Part shown: positions 1-5,096 of the stretch, one piece after another
Layout of the letters: each line of letters opens with the position of its first letter
Numbering within the stretch: the first letter of the stretch is position 1
Assembly (NCBI GenBank): GCA_944382045.1
Contig: CALWMT010000175.1
Coordinates: 1 to 5,744 of the forward strand
DNA from: an uncultured Enterocloster sp.
GTDB lineage: Bacteria; Bacillota; Clostridia; Lachnospirales; Lachnospiraceae
Length of the DNA: 5,744 nt
Reading direction: 5' to 3'
Position numbers and translations under genes: made by a program
Notes under the pieces: generated by a model
Told to the model about the DNA's origin: nothing
What the model saw: the letters and a program-made list of their open reading frames with translations, nothing else
Database searches by the model: none

Positions 1-282
1 GGGGCTGCTGTGAAGGAGGCCTTTGAGGGGGAGACAGGCAAGATGATTATCTTAAAGCGCGTATCGGATGACCCCTATATCTGCGTGACGGACAGCTGCG
101 ATGTACATAAGGTGGCAAATGTGGAGAAGAAGGTTCCCAGAGAATGGATCAATGAAGCCGGCGACTATGTGACAGAGGAATTTGTCAATTATGTGCGCCC
201 GCTGATTCAAGCGGAGCTGACTCCCATCATAACAAATGGACTTCCCAGGCATCTGTATTATACGGATGTGGAAAAAAAGTGA
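1..282 (+). CDS. 6-phosphofructokinase (clostridial, PPi-PFK-like), C-terminal fragment
   Basis: The reading frame is open from base 1 and ends with TGA at 280-282, so only the last 93 residues of the protein are visible. The fragment carries the C-terminal signature of clostridial phosphofructokinases: an ETGKM segment, then KRVSDDPYIC, a VANVEKKVPREWIN block, and the end motif LIQAEL...NGLPRHL. The enzyme phosphorylates fructose-6-phosphate to fructose-1,6-bisphosphate in cytoplasmic glycolysis. Clostridial proteins with this C-terminus are often annotated as pyrophosphate-dependent. The phosphate-donor residues lie upstream of the window, so ATP or PPi use cannot be decided here. A GTG at position 10 is an internal valine codon, not the start. 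The gene is followed by a hairpin at 349-387 and appears to be the end of its transcription unit. The family call is firm; the donor is inferred. Confidence 0.88.
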   Translation, partial: GAAVKEAFEGETGKMIILKRVSDDPYICVTDSCDVHKVANVEKKVPREWINEAGDYVTEEFVNYVRPLIQAELTPIITNGLPRHLYYTDVEKK

Positions 283-348
283 GATAAACTGGTTAAAAAT
301 AGATTAATAGGTTAGAGATGTGACCATTTAATAACATAATAACCATAT

Positions 349-387
349 TAACGGCGCACGTTCAGCAGGAATTGCAGTGCGCCGTTA
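349..387 (+). terminator. Perfect 11-bp hairpin, probable terminator after the phosphofructokinase gene
   Basis: The arms TAACGGCGCAC (349-359) and GTGCGCCGTTA (377-387) are exactly complementary, with a 17-nt loop. The bases after the stem (TCTGTCTCTG) are pyrimidine-rich but not a clean T-run, so this is a weaker intrinsic terminator than the one at 2434-2479. It lies 66 bases after the phosphofructokinase stop codon and upstream of the amidohydrolase promoter, which suits a transcript end. A structured RNA or protein-binding element is possible. Confidence 0.6.
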
Positions 388-428
388 TCTGTCTCTGCGC
401 AAAAAAGTGGCATGCAATTTGCTCCCTA

Positions 429-458
429 TTGAAAAAGCAAGGTCAGAGATGTTACTAT
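429..458 (+). promoter_or_regulatory. Predicted sigma-A-type promoter of the amidohydrolase/deacylase unit
   Basis: TTGAAA (429-434, 5 of 6 to TTGACA) is followed by an 18-bp spacer and TACTAT (453-458, 4 of 6 to TATAAT). The -10 is preceded by TGT (450-452), giving an extended -10 form. Transcription would start near 465, leaving a short leader of about 25 nt that ends in the ribosome binding site at 477-486. The second copy of the direct repeat overlaps the spacer and -10. Confidence 0.5.
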
Positions 459-489
459 ATTGGAGAAATGGATTAGAAAAGGAGAGCAT

Positions 490-1920
490 ATGGGAAGCAA
501 AGAGATGATTTGCAGCATTGCAGAGACAAAGAACGAAAGAATCGCGGACATCAACCATGCGGTCTGGAGCTATGCGGAAGGCGGCTACCAGGAGCATAAG
601 AGCGCTGCTAAGCTTATAGAGGTTCTGCGGTCCGAGGGATTCGCGGTGGAGGAGAGGGCCGGGGGCATCGAGACGGCTTTCATCGGAAGCTATGGGAGCG
701 GAAGCCCCGTGATCGGAATATTGGCGGAATATGACGCCCTCCCCAATTTGAGCCAGGAGGCGGGAAATGCAGAGCGGTGCCCGATTGAGGGACAGCGGTT
801 TGGCCATGGCTGCGGTCACAGCGCTCTGGGTGCAGGGGCTGTGGGAGCAGCCTTGATCGTGAAGGAATATCTGAAGGAAACAGGCCTGCCCGGTACGGTA
901 AAGCTGTTTGGCTGTCCGGCAGAGGAGACAGGATTTGGAAAGGCATTTATGGCAAAGGCCCACTGCTTTGATGGGCTGGACATGTGCTTTTCCTGGCACC
1001 CGGCGGACGCAAATACCAATTTCCCGAGGGCTATTGCCAACTATGCGGTGCGCTTTGATTTTAAGGGCCGCAGCTCCCATGCGTCCAGCGCCCCGGAGCA
1101 GGGCCGGAGTGCCTTGGATGCCTGCGAGCTGATGAATGTGGGCGTGAATTATCTGCGGGAGCATGTACCTGCGTCCACGCGGATGCACTACGCGTACCTG
1201 GACTGCGGCGGGGATGCGCCCAATGTGGTGCAGGATCATTCCTCCCTGCTGTATTACGTGCGCGGGCCGCGTCTTTCCCAGTGCACGGAGGTCCTGGAGC
1301 GGGTGAAGAAGATTGCCCAGGGCGCTGCTCTGATGACAGAGACAGAGGTGCATATCCAGGTGCTGGGCGGCCTCAATGACTATATCCCCAATGATACTGC
1401 CTCCCGGCTGCTGGCGGATGCCTTTTTGGCTTACGGCGGGCCGGATTTCGGTGAGGAGGAATACGCCATTGCCCGGAAATTTTTCGAGACTCTGCCCGAG
1501 GAGGATCGGAAGAGGGCTGCGGCATCAGGCGCAAGGCTGAACGGAATCAGCGAGGAGGAGTTTGCGGCCCGTCCCCTGAGCACGGCTGTGGAGCCCTACA
1601 GCGAGAAGGTGCGCCAGACCCTTATGCCTGGGTCCACGGATGTGGGTGACGTGAGCCACATTGCTCCCACCGGCCAGTATATGGTGACCGGGGTTGTACT
1701 GGGAACAGGCGACCACACCTGGCAGTTTACCGCCCAGATTGGAACCTCCATCGGGGACAAGTCCGCCCAGTCGATTGCCCGGGCTATTGCCTATGCCAGC
1801 GCACAGGTTTATGAGGATCCCGGATTGGCGGAGCAGGCAAAGAGGGAGCTTTTGGAGGAGACAGGAGGCGTCTATGTGTCTCCGATTCCGGATGGCATGA
1901 AGCCAGGAGAGGGGGTATAA
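490..1920 (+). CDS. M20 family amidohydrolase, AbgB-like (p-aminobenzoyl-glutamate hydrolase subunit B type)
   Basis: This is a 476-residue metal-dependent amidohydrolase of peptidase family M20, close in length to E. coli AbgB. Metal-site motifs appear in order: AEYDALP (Asp82), GHGCGHS (His110), CPAEE (Glu145-Glu146), SWHP (His170), the dimerisation-domain motif GRSSHAS (His197), STDVGDVSH (384-390) and GDHTWQF (His409). The catalytic set therefore looks complete. There is no signal peptide, so it should be cytoplasmic. AbgB acts with AbgA on p-aminobenzoyl-glutamate, a folate breakdown product, but no abgA is adjacent. The true substrate is unknown and could be another N-acyl amino acid or dipeptide. 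The start at ATG 490 is preferred over an upstream in-frame TTG at 460 because AAAAGGAGAG (477-486) sits just before it at good spacing. The next gene starts one base after its stop. Confidence is high for family, low for substrate. Confidence 0.9.
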   Translation: MGSKEMICSIAETKNERIADINHAVWSYAEGGYQEHKSAAKLIEVLRSEGFAVEERAGGIETAFIGSYGSGSPVIGILAEYDALPNLSQEAGNAERCPIEGQRFGHGCGHSALGAGAVGAALIVKEYLKETGLPGTVKLFGCPAEETGFGKAFMAKAHCFDGLDMCFSWHPADANTNFPRAIANYAVRFDFKGRSSHASSAPEQGRSALDACELMNVGVNYLREHVPASTRMHYAYLDCGGDAPNVVQDHSSLLYYVRGPRLSQCTEVLERVKKIAQGAALMTETEVHIQVLGGLNDYIPNDTASRLLADAFLAYGGPDFGEEEYAIARKFFETLPEEDRKRAAASGARLNGISEEEFAARPLSTAVEPYSEKVRQTLMPGSTDVGDVSHIAPTGQYMVTGVVLGTGDHTWQFTAQIGTSIGDKSAQSIARAIAYASAQVYEDPGLAEQAKRELLEETGGVYVSPIPDGMKPGEGV

Positions 1921-1921
1921 G

Positions 1922-2404
1922 ATGGCATTTGACAGAGCAAAGGAGCATTTGGATCGATTGGGACTTGGGGACCGGGTGAAGGAGTTTTCCGTCTCCAGCG
2001 CTACGGTGGAGCTGGCAGCCCAGGCTGTGGGCTGTGAGCCCGCTCACATCGCGAAAACCCTGTCCTTTATGGTGGACGGTGCGCCGGTTTTAATTGTGGC
2101 AGCCGGGGATGCCAAGGTGGATAATCCGAAATATAAGGCCTGCTTCCACACAAAGGCCAAGATGCTCACGCCTCAGGAGGCGGAGGAGCTTGTGGGCCAT
2201 GCAGTGGGCGGCGTGTGCCCCTTCGGGGTAAATGAGGGGGTGCAGGTGTTCCTGGACGAATCCCTAAAGCGCTTTGACGTGGTGTACCCAGCCTGCGGCA
2301 GCGCCAACAGCGCGGTGCGGCTGACCATACCGGAGTTAGAGAAGAGCTCAGGGTATAAGGCCTGGGTGGACGTGTGCAAGGGATGGAGTGAAGCGGCGGA
2401 GTGA
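1922..2404 (+). CDS. YbaK/EbsC-family aminoacyl-tRNA deacylase (Cys-tRNA(Pro) deacylase-like)
   Basis: This 160-residue single-domain protein belongs to the YbaK/ProRS-associated editing family. Characterised members hydrolyse mischarged aminoacyl-tRNA, typically Cys-tRNA(Pro), in the cytoplasm after prolyl-tRNA synthetase errors. Visible family features are the conserved lysine in HIAKTL (Lys45, matching the essential lysine of YbaK), the glycine-rich loop GGVCPFG (96-102), and the PACGSANSAVRLT block near 123-135. The domain is full length and no synthetase is fused to it. The ATG follows the amidohydrolase TAA by one base. Its ribosome binding site, AGGAGAGGGGG at 1905-1915, lies inside the end of the upstream gene, so the two are almost certainly cotranscribed and coupled. 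A terminator follows at 2434. Substrate specificity cannot be read from sequence, since other members edit Ala-, Ser- or Thr-tRNAs. Confidence 0.9.
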   Translation: MAFDRAKEHLDRLGLGDRVKEFSVSSATVELAAQAVGCEPAHIAKTLSFMVDGAPVLIVAAGDAKVDNPKYKACFHTKAKMLTPQEAEELVGHAVGGVCPFGVNEGVQVFLDESLKRFDVVYPACGSANSAVRLTIPELEKSSGYKAWVDVCKGWSEAAE

Positions 2405-2433
2405 GATAAGTATAAAAGCAGAGGATAGAAGTG

Positions 2434-2479
2434 AGCGGCATTTACAGGGCCTGAAGGGGGGACTGTGAATGCCGCTTTT
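2434..2479 (+). terminator. Intrinsic terminator after the deacylase gene
   Basis: A 14-bp stem pairs 2434-2447 with 2463-2476, with one G-U pair (T2443 with G2467) and a 15-nt loop. The stem core is AGCGGCATT against AATGCCGCT. TTTT (2476-2479) and then GCATATT follow it. It starts 30 bases after the deacylase stop codon and is a convincing end for the amidohydrolase/deacylase transcript. Confidence 0.85.
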
Positions 2480-2511
2480 GCATATTAAATAAAGAAGTGA
2501 ATGGGGGATGC

Positions 2512-2531
2512 GATATAATATAGATTATGTC
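2512..2531. promoter_or_regulatory. Upstream operator-like dyad (copy 1)
   Basis: Half-sites GATATAAT (2512-2519) and ATTATGTC (2524-2531) are separated by ATAG and are complementary at 7 of 8 positions. It matches copy 2 at 2711-2730 as an inverted repeat: the 20-bp units differ only at one arm base when one is reverse-complemented. It sits about 95 bp upstream of the -35 box. A dyad of 8-4-8 form is typical of a dimeric repressor or activator site. I do not recognise the regulator. Confidence 0.6.
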
Positions 2532-2626
2532 GTATAAAACAAGGACTCATTTCCAAAAAATGGTTGCTAATTCTTTATTATTTGAAATTATTGCGAATAT
2601 TTGGCTAAGGTATGCAGAAAAAAACA

Positions 2627-2655
2627 TTGAAAAAACACCTGCTGCGTGCTAGAAT
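2627..2655 (+). promoter_or_regulatory. Predicted sigma-A promoter of the polysaccharide operon
   Basis: TTGAAA (2627-2632) and TAGAAT (2650-2655) each match the consensus at 5 of 6 positions and are separated by the ideal 17 bp. An AT-rich, A-tract-bearing segment lies just upstream. Transcription would begin near 2662, giving a leader of about 174 nt before the GTG at 2836. The heptamer CTAGAAT is repeated 11 bp downstream at 2660-2666, over the likely start site. This is the best promoter match in the gap. Confidence 0.65.
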
Positions 2656-2710
2656 ACACCTAGAATTTTCATGACAATTGATTGACAGAACTCGAGAGAC
2701 TATTAAGTGT

Positions 2711-2730
2711 GACATAATCTATATTATGTC
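2711..2730. promoter_or_regulatory. Downstream operator-like dyad (copy 2), perfect palindrome
   Basis: GACATAAT (2711-2718) and ATTATGTC (2723-2730) are perfectly complementary across a CTAT spacer. The site lies about 50 bp downstream of the predicted transcription start, so a bound protein could block elongation. In RNA it would also form an 8-bp AT-rich hairpin. Its centre is 199 bp from that of copy 1, and the promoter lies between the two. The paired arrangement favours an operator over a chance palindrome. Confidence 0.65.
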
Positions 2731-2749
2731 GTTTGATGTCGCTGGGCAC

Positions 2750-2760
2750 GGGGGGGGGGG
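2750..2760 (+). repeat. Homopolymeric run of 11 G in the operon leader
   Basis: Eleven consecutive G occupy 2750-2760, between the second dyad and the first gene, about 90 nt into the predicted transcript. G-runs of this length are prone to slipped-strand length change and, in other bacteria, are used as phase-variation switches. The run is non-coding here, so any effect would be on transcription or RNA folding. A sequencing or assembly length error is also possible. Confidence 0.85.
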
Positions 2761-2784
2761 TATAAGCCTGGCACCCTCCTTTTT
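2755..2784 (+). terminator. Terminator-like hairpin in the leader, built on the G-run (possible attenuator)
   Basis: Bases 2755-2761 (six G and a T) can pair with ACCCTCC (2773-2779), including one G-U pair. The loop is 11 nt, and TTTTT (2780-2784) follows directly. This has the form of an intrinsic terminator inside the leader, 52 bases before the phosphatase start codon. If real, the operon would be attenuated and need readthrough or antitermination. Surplus G residues allow several registers of pairing. It is a prediction from pairing alone. Confidence 0.45.
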
Positions 2785-2822
2785 CATGCAGCTGTACACA
2801 TTATCCGGTCGATCAGCCAGAA

Positions 2823-2838
2823 AGGAAGCGGAATTGTG
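2823..2838 (+). promoter_or_regulatory. Ribosome binding site that sets a GTG start for the phosphatase
   Basis: AGGAAG (2823-2828) lies 7 nt before GTG (2836-2838). No in-frame ATG lies near this position, and the family N-terminus (a D-I-H-x-H motif within the first ten residues) begins immediately after, so the GTG is the start. Confidence 0.75.
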
Positions 2839-3558
2839 CAGAATATTATCGATATACATGCGCACATATTACCAGGGCTGGATGATGGCTCCTCGAACTG
2901 GGAGGAGACGGAGACGCTTTTGGAAATGGCTTGGGGACAGGGAATCCGCCATATCATTGCGACACCCCATTTTTCCAAAAGGACAGACAGGAGAGAGCAG
3001 GAAGGCCTTTGGGATAAGATGGCGTCAATACGAAAAAGGGAGAAGCACGGAATGTCATTCAGCCTGGGGCAGGAGATTCTATATTTTGAGGAGCTGCCGG
3101 ATTACCTGGAGAAGGGATGGGCCTTGAGCCTGGCGGGGAGCCGATATGTGCTGGTAGAATTCAGTCCGGCGGCGGCCTTTTCCTCCATGCTGCGGGCTGT
3201 GCGGCAGCTTGCGGGGAGCGGATATCTTCCGGTGCTTGCCCATGTGGAGCGGTATCGCTGCCTGCATGAGAAGGAGCATCTGGAGGAGCTCATCGAGGGA
3301 GGCGCCTACGCACAGATGAATTACCGAAGCCTGGAGGGTAGCGTGGTATCCTCCCGAACGCGGTGGTGCAGGCGGCAGGTTCTGGCAGGAAATATCCATT
3401 TCCTGGGAACAGACACGCATCACGCAGATTACCGCACGCCGAGGATCGAGAAGGCGGCAGCCTGGCTGGTCCGGCACGCAGGCAAGGAACGAGCGGAGCA
3501 GCTGGTTTGCGGGAATCCAGGGCATATTCTGGCGGACCGCGTTCTGGCGAGGCAGTAA
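2836..3558 (+). CDS. cpsB: CpsB-type PHP-family protein-tyrosine phosphatase
   Basis: This 240-residue protein matches the Gram-positive CpsB/YwqE group, manganese-dependent tyrosine phosphatases of the PHP fold. They dephosphorylate the BY-kinase CpsD and so tune capsule or exopolysaccharide synthesis. Motifs appear in order: DIHAHILPGLDDGS (6-19, His8, His10 and Asp16 as metal ligands), ATPH (His45), GQEI (Glu80), LVEF (Glu108), LAHVERY (His136), and GTDTHH followed by RTP (191-202). All metal-binding positions seem present and the length is normal. No signal peptide is seen, so it should act in the cytoplasm at the membrane-bound kinase complex. It is the first gene of the polysaccharide module, preceded by the long control leader and followed 61 bases later by cpsC. 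It uses a GTG start, and its length and motif order argue against a different PHP enzyme such as histidinol phosphatase. Confidence 0.92.
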   Translation: MQNIIDIHAHILPGLDDGSSNWEETETLLEMAWGQGIRHIIATPHFSKRTDRREQEGLWDKMASIRKREKHGMSFSLGQEILYFEELPDYLEKGWALSLAGSRYVLVEFSPAAAFSSMLRAVRQLAGSGYLPVLAHVERYRCLHEKEHLEELIEGGAYAQMNYRSLEGSVVSSRTRWCRRQVLAGNIHFLGTDTHHADYRTPRIEKAAAWLVRHAGKERAEQLVCGNPGHILADRVLARQ

Positions 3559-3619
3559 GGCCGCACAGCACAGAATGGCCCTTGGCCGCGCAAATACAGC
3601 AGCAGAGGATGGAATTTTT

Positions 3620-4429
3620 ATGAAAAAAAAGTATGAAAATGACGACGAGATGCAGATTGACCTGCTGGAGATACTTTATGCCTTCCGGCATAGGCTTTGG
3701 ATGATTCTTTTGGCGGTTCTCCTGGGGGGAATCGGCGCAGGCGTCTATACCCGGACTATGATCACACCCACCTATACCTCTCCCTCCATGATGTACGTCA
3801 TATCCAAGGAGACTACACTGACCTCTCTGGCAGATCTCCAGATCGGCAGTCAGCTGACAAATGATTACCGGGTAGTGATCACCAGCCGGCCGGTGCTCCA
3901 GGAGGTGATCGACAATCTGAGCCTGAATATGACCTATAGGCAGCTGGACAATATGCTTACGATAGAAAATCCCGCGGACACCCGAATTCTCTCCGTGACC
4001 GTCACGGATCCGGATCCAGTGCGGGCCAAGACCATTGTGGATGAGGTGTGCCGGATTTCCTCGGACTACATAGGCGACATTATGGAAATGATTCCTCCGA
4101 AGATTATCGAGGACGGAGCGGTGGCGGACAGTCCCTCCTCCCCAAGCCTGCGCAGGAACGCAGCCATGGGCGGACTGCTCCTTGGCATGCTGGTGTGCGG
4201 CATCATCACCCTGCAGGTGATTTTGAATGACACCATCCGCACCGAGGAGGATGTGGAGCATTACCTTGGGCTCTCCGTGCTGGCGTCTATCCCCTGGGAG
4301 GAGACGGAAAAAACAGAGAAGAGCAGCGGAAGACGGGGAAAGCGGAGCAAGCATGAAAAACGGAAGAGAGGGAAGAAGAAGGAGCATGGAGCAGCAGATC
4401 ATCACGCTGGAGAAAACACAGAAGGATAA
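3620..4429 (+). CDS. cpsC: CpsC/Wzz-type polysaccharide chain-length protein and kinase activator
   Basis: This 269-residue membrane protein has the two-helix Wzz topology: a short cytoplasmic N-terminus (1-26), a first transmembrane segment (about 27-46), an extracellular domain, and a second segment (about 182-203) after a proline- and serine-bearing stretch (171-176). The cytoplasmic motif NDTIRTEEDVEHYLGLSVLASIP (from 203) is characteristic of the part that docks on and activates the CpsD kinase. Such proteins set polymer length and anchor the kinase at the membrane. ATG 3620 is chosen over an in-frame ATG at 3575 because GAGGAT (3605-3610) precedes it by 9 nt and the MKKKYENDDE N-terminus fits the family. 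The C-terminus (about 235-256) is unusually rich in lysine and arginine, and its end is encoded in the overlap with cpsD. The low residue similarity expected in this family does not weaken the call, given topology and neighbours. Confidence 0.9.
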   Translation: MKKKYENDDEMQIDLLEILYAFRHRLWMILLAVLLGGIGAGVYTRTMITPTYTSPSMMYVISKETTLTSLADLQIGSQLTNDYRVVITSRPVLQEVIDNLSLNMTYRQLDNMLTIENPADTRILSVTVTDPDPVRAKTIVDEVCRISSDYIGDIMEMIPPKIIEDGAVADSPSSPSLRRNAAMGGLLLGMLVCGIITLQVILNDTIRTEEDVEHYLGLSVLASIPWEETEKTEKSSGRRGKRSKHEKRKRGKKKEHGAADHHAGENTEG

Positions 4430-5093
4430 TTACTTTTACAGCGAGGCCATAAAAACCCTCCGGACTAACATACAGTTCTGCGGAAGCGGAATCCAGGTGG
4501 TTATGTTCACCAGCTCCCTTCCCAATGAGGGAAAGAGTGAGACCACCCTGTCCCTGGCAGAGTCCCTGGGGAGTATTGGAAAGAAAACCCTGCTTATCGA
4601 CGCGGATATGCGCAAATCCGTATTTGCCTCTCGCTATGGGATTACGGGCAGGATCAACGGCCTCTCCCAGTACCTATGCGGACAGAAGACCCGCGAGGAG
4701 GTCATCTATCCGACCAGCCTGGAAAATGTAGACTTTATACTGGCAGGGCCCTATTCGCCAAATCCCTCGGAGCTTTTGGAGGACCCCTTGTTCAAGGAGC
4801 TCATCGAGTCGGCGCGGGAGAGCTACGACTATGTGATCATTGATACGCCGCCCATGGGCAACCTGATTGACGGTGCGATCATCGCCAGTCAGTGCGACGG
4901 GGCAGCCCTGGTGGTGGAGGCGGGAGCCATCAGCTACCGCCTGGCCCAGAAGGTGAAGAGCCAGCTGGAGCGCAGCGGCTGCAGGATTCTGGGCGCCGTG
5001 TTAAGCAAGGTGGGAGGCGATGAAAATGGACGGTATTATGACTCCTATTATAAGAAGTATTACGGGAAATATTATGGAGCTTATAAATATTAA
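4353..5093 (+). CDS. cpsD: CpsD-type bacterial tyrosine (BY) kinase
   Basis: This 246-residue cytoplasmic P-loop kinase autophosphorylates on tyrosine and, with CpsC, controls polymerisation and export of polysaccharide. Visible motifs are EAIKTLRTNI (31-40), Walker A in LPNEGKSETT (56-65, Lys61 and Ser62), Walker A' in LLIDADMRKS (80-89), and Walker B in VIIDTPP (161-167). A C-terminal cluster has ten tyrosines in the last 19 residues (228-246), the usual autophosphorylation region. The sequence resembles the kinase subfamily common in Lachnospiraceae. The start is uncertain. ATG 4353 has GGAG (4344-4347) at good spacing. ATG 4386, giving 235 residues from MEQQ, looks closer to the family N-terminus, but its GGAG is only one base away. 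Either start overlaps cpsC (77 or 44 nt) in a different frame, implying translational coupling and matched dosage. The next gene begins 3 bases after the stop, in the same frame. Confidence 0.93.
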   Translation: MKNGREGRRRSMEQQIITLEKTQKDNYFYSEAIKTLRTNIQFCGSGIQVVMFTSSLPNEGKSETTLSLAESLGSIGKKTLLIDADMRKSVFASRYGITGRINGLSQYLCGQKTREEVIYPTSLENVDFILAGPYSPNPSELLEDPLFKELIESARESYDYVIIDTPPMGNLIDGAIIASQCDGAALVVEAGAISYRLAQKVKSQLERSGCRILGAVLSKVGGDENGRYYDSYYKKYYGKYYGAYKY

Positions 5094-5096
5094 CGG

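Larger units (their letters stand above)
310..460 (+). repeat. Imperfect 20-bp direct repeat flanking the hairpin
   Basis: The sequences at 310-329 (GGTTAGAGATGTGACCATTT) and 441-460 (GGTCAGAGATGTTACTATAT) agree at 16 of 20 positions and start 131 bp apart, one on each side of the hairpin. The downstream copy covers the spacer and -10 region of the predicted amidohydrolase promoter, so it is placed where a regulator could act. I do not recognise the motif. Confidence 0.45.
2405..2835. other. 431-bp intergenic control region upstream of the polysaccharide operon
   Basis: No credible gene is visible on either strand; the open frames here are short or run out of phase through the following gene. 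From left to right the gap holds the terminator (2434-2479), the first dyad (2512-2531), an AT-rich stretch with A-runs and T-runs (about 2535-2635), a promoter (2627-2655), the second dyad (2711-2730), an 11-G run (2750-2760), a terminator-like hairpin (2755-2784), and the ribosome binding site of the phosphatase gene (2823-2828). The stretch 2476-2740 is clearly more AT-rich than the genes on either side. Confidence 0.8.

Noticed and set aside
460..489. Upstream TTG start for the amidohydrolase, adding 10 residues
   Set aside because: It would lie at or before the predicted transcription start and overlaps the promoter. ATG 490 has a strong, well-spaced ribosome binding site.
385..1353. Long minus-strand open frame (322 codons) opposite the amidohydrolase gene
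   Set aside because: It lies wholly within the antisense of a gene with complete family motifs, its product resembles no family, and it lacks a ribosome binding site. GC-rich genes commonly give such shadows.
2514..2519. Perfect TATAAT inside the first dyad as a promoter -10
   Set aside because: No acceptable -35 hexamer lies 16 to 18 bp upstream, and the hexamer is part of the palindrome arm.
2664..2679. CodY-like box at the transcription start (AATTTTC half-site)
   Set aside because: Only the left half matches the CodY consensus. The right half (ATGACAATT) is out of register and has several mismatches.
2512..2730. Reading the two inverted 20-bp dyads as terminal repeats of a 219-bp MITE
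   Set aside because: No target-site duplication flanks them, each repeat is itself a palindrome, and the enclosed DNA holds a functional-looking promoter. An operator pair explains this better, though a genome-wide copy search would settle it.
2678..3127. Plus-strand open frame of 149 codons crossing the G-run and entering cpsB
   Set aside because: It starts at a TTG with no good ribosome binding site and continues out of frame through cpsB. Its only appeal is that the G-run would be coding and phase-variable, but the product has no recognisable features.
3290..4405. Minus-strand open frame (371 codons) opposite cpsB and cpsC
   Set aside because: It spans two real plus-strand genes and their junction, its composition is rich in Cys, His and Pro with no domain I recognise, and it is best explained as antisense shadow.
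4227..4429. Programmed frameshift joining cpsC and cpsD into one proteobacterial-style kinase (the cpsD frame is open back to before 4227)
   Set aside because: The A-run at 4307-4312 is not in slippery-heptamer register, the needed shift is +1 not -1, and cpsD has its own start codons and a ribosome binding site. Gram-positive systems normally keep the two proteins separate.
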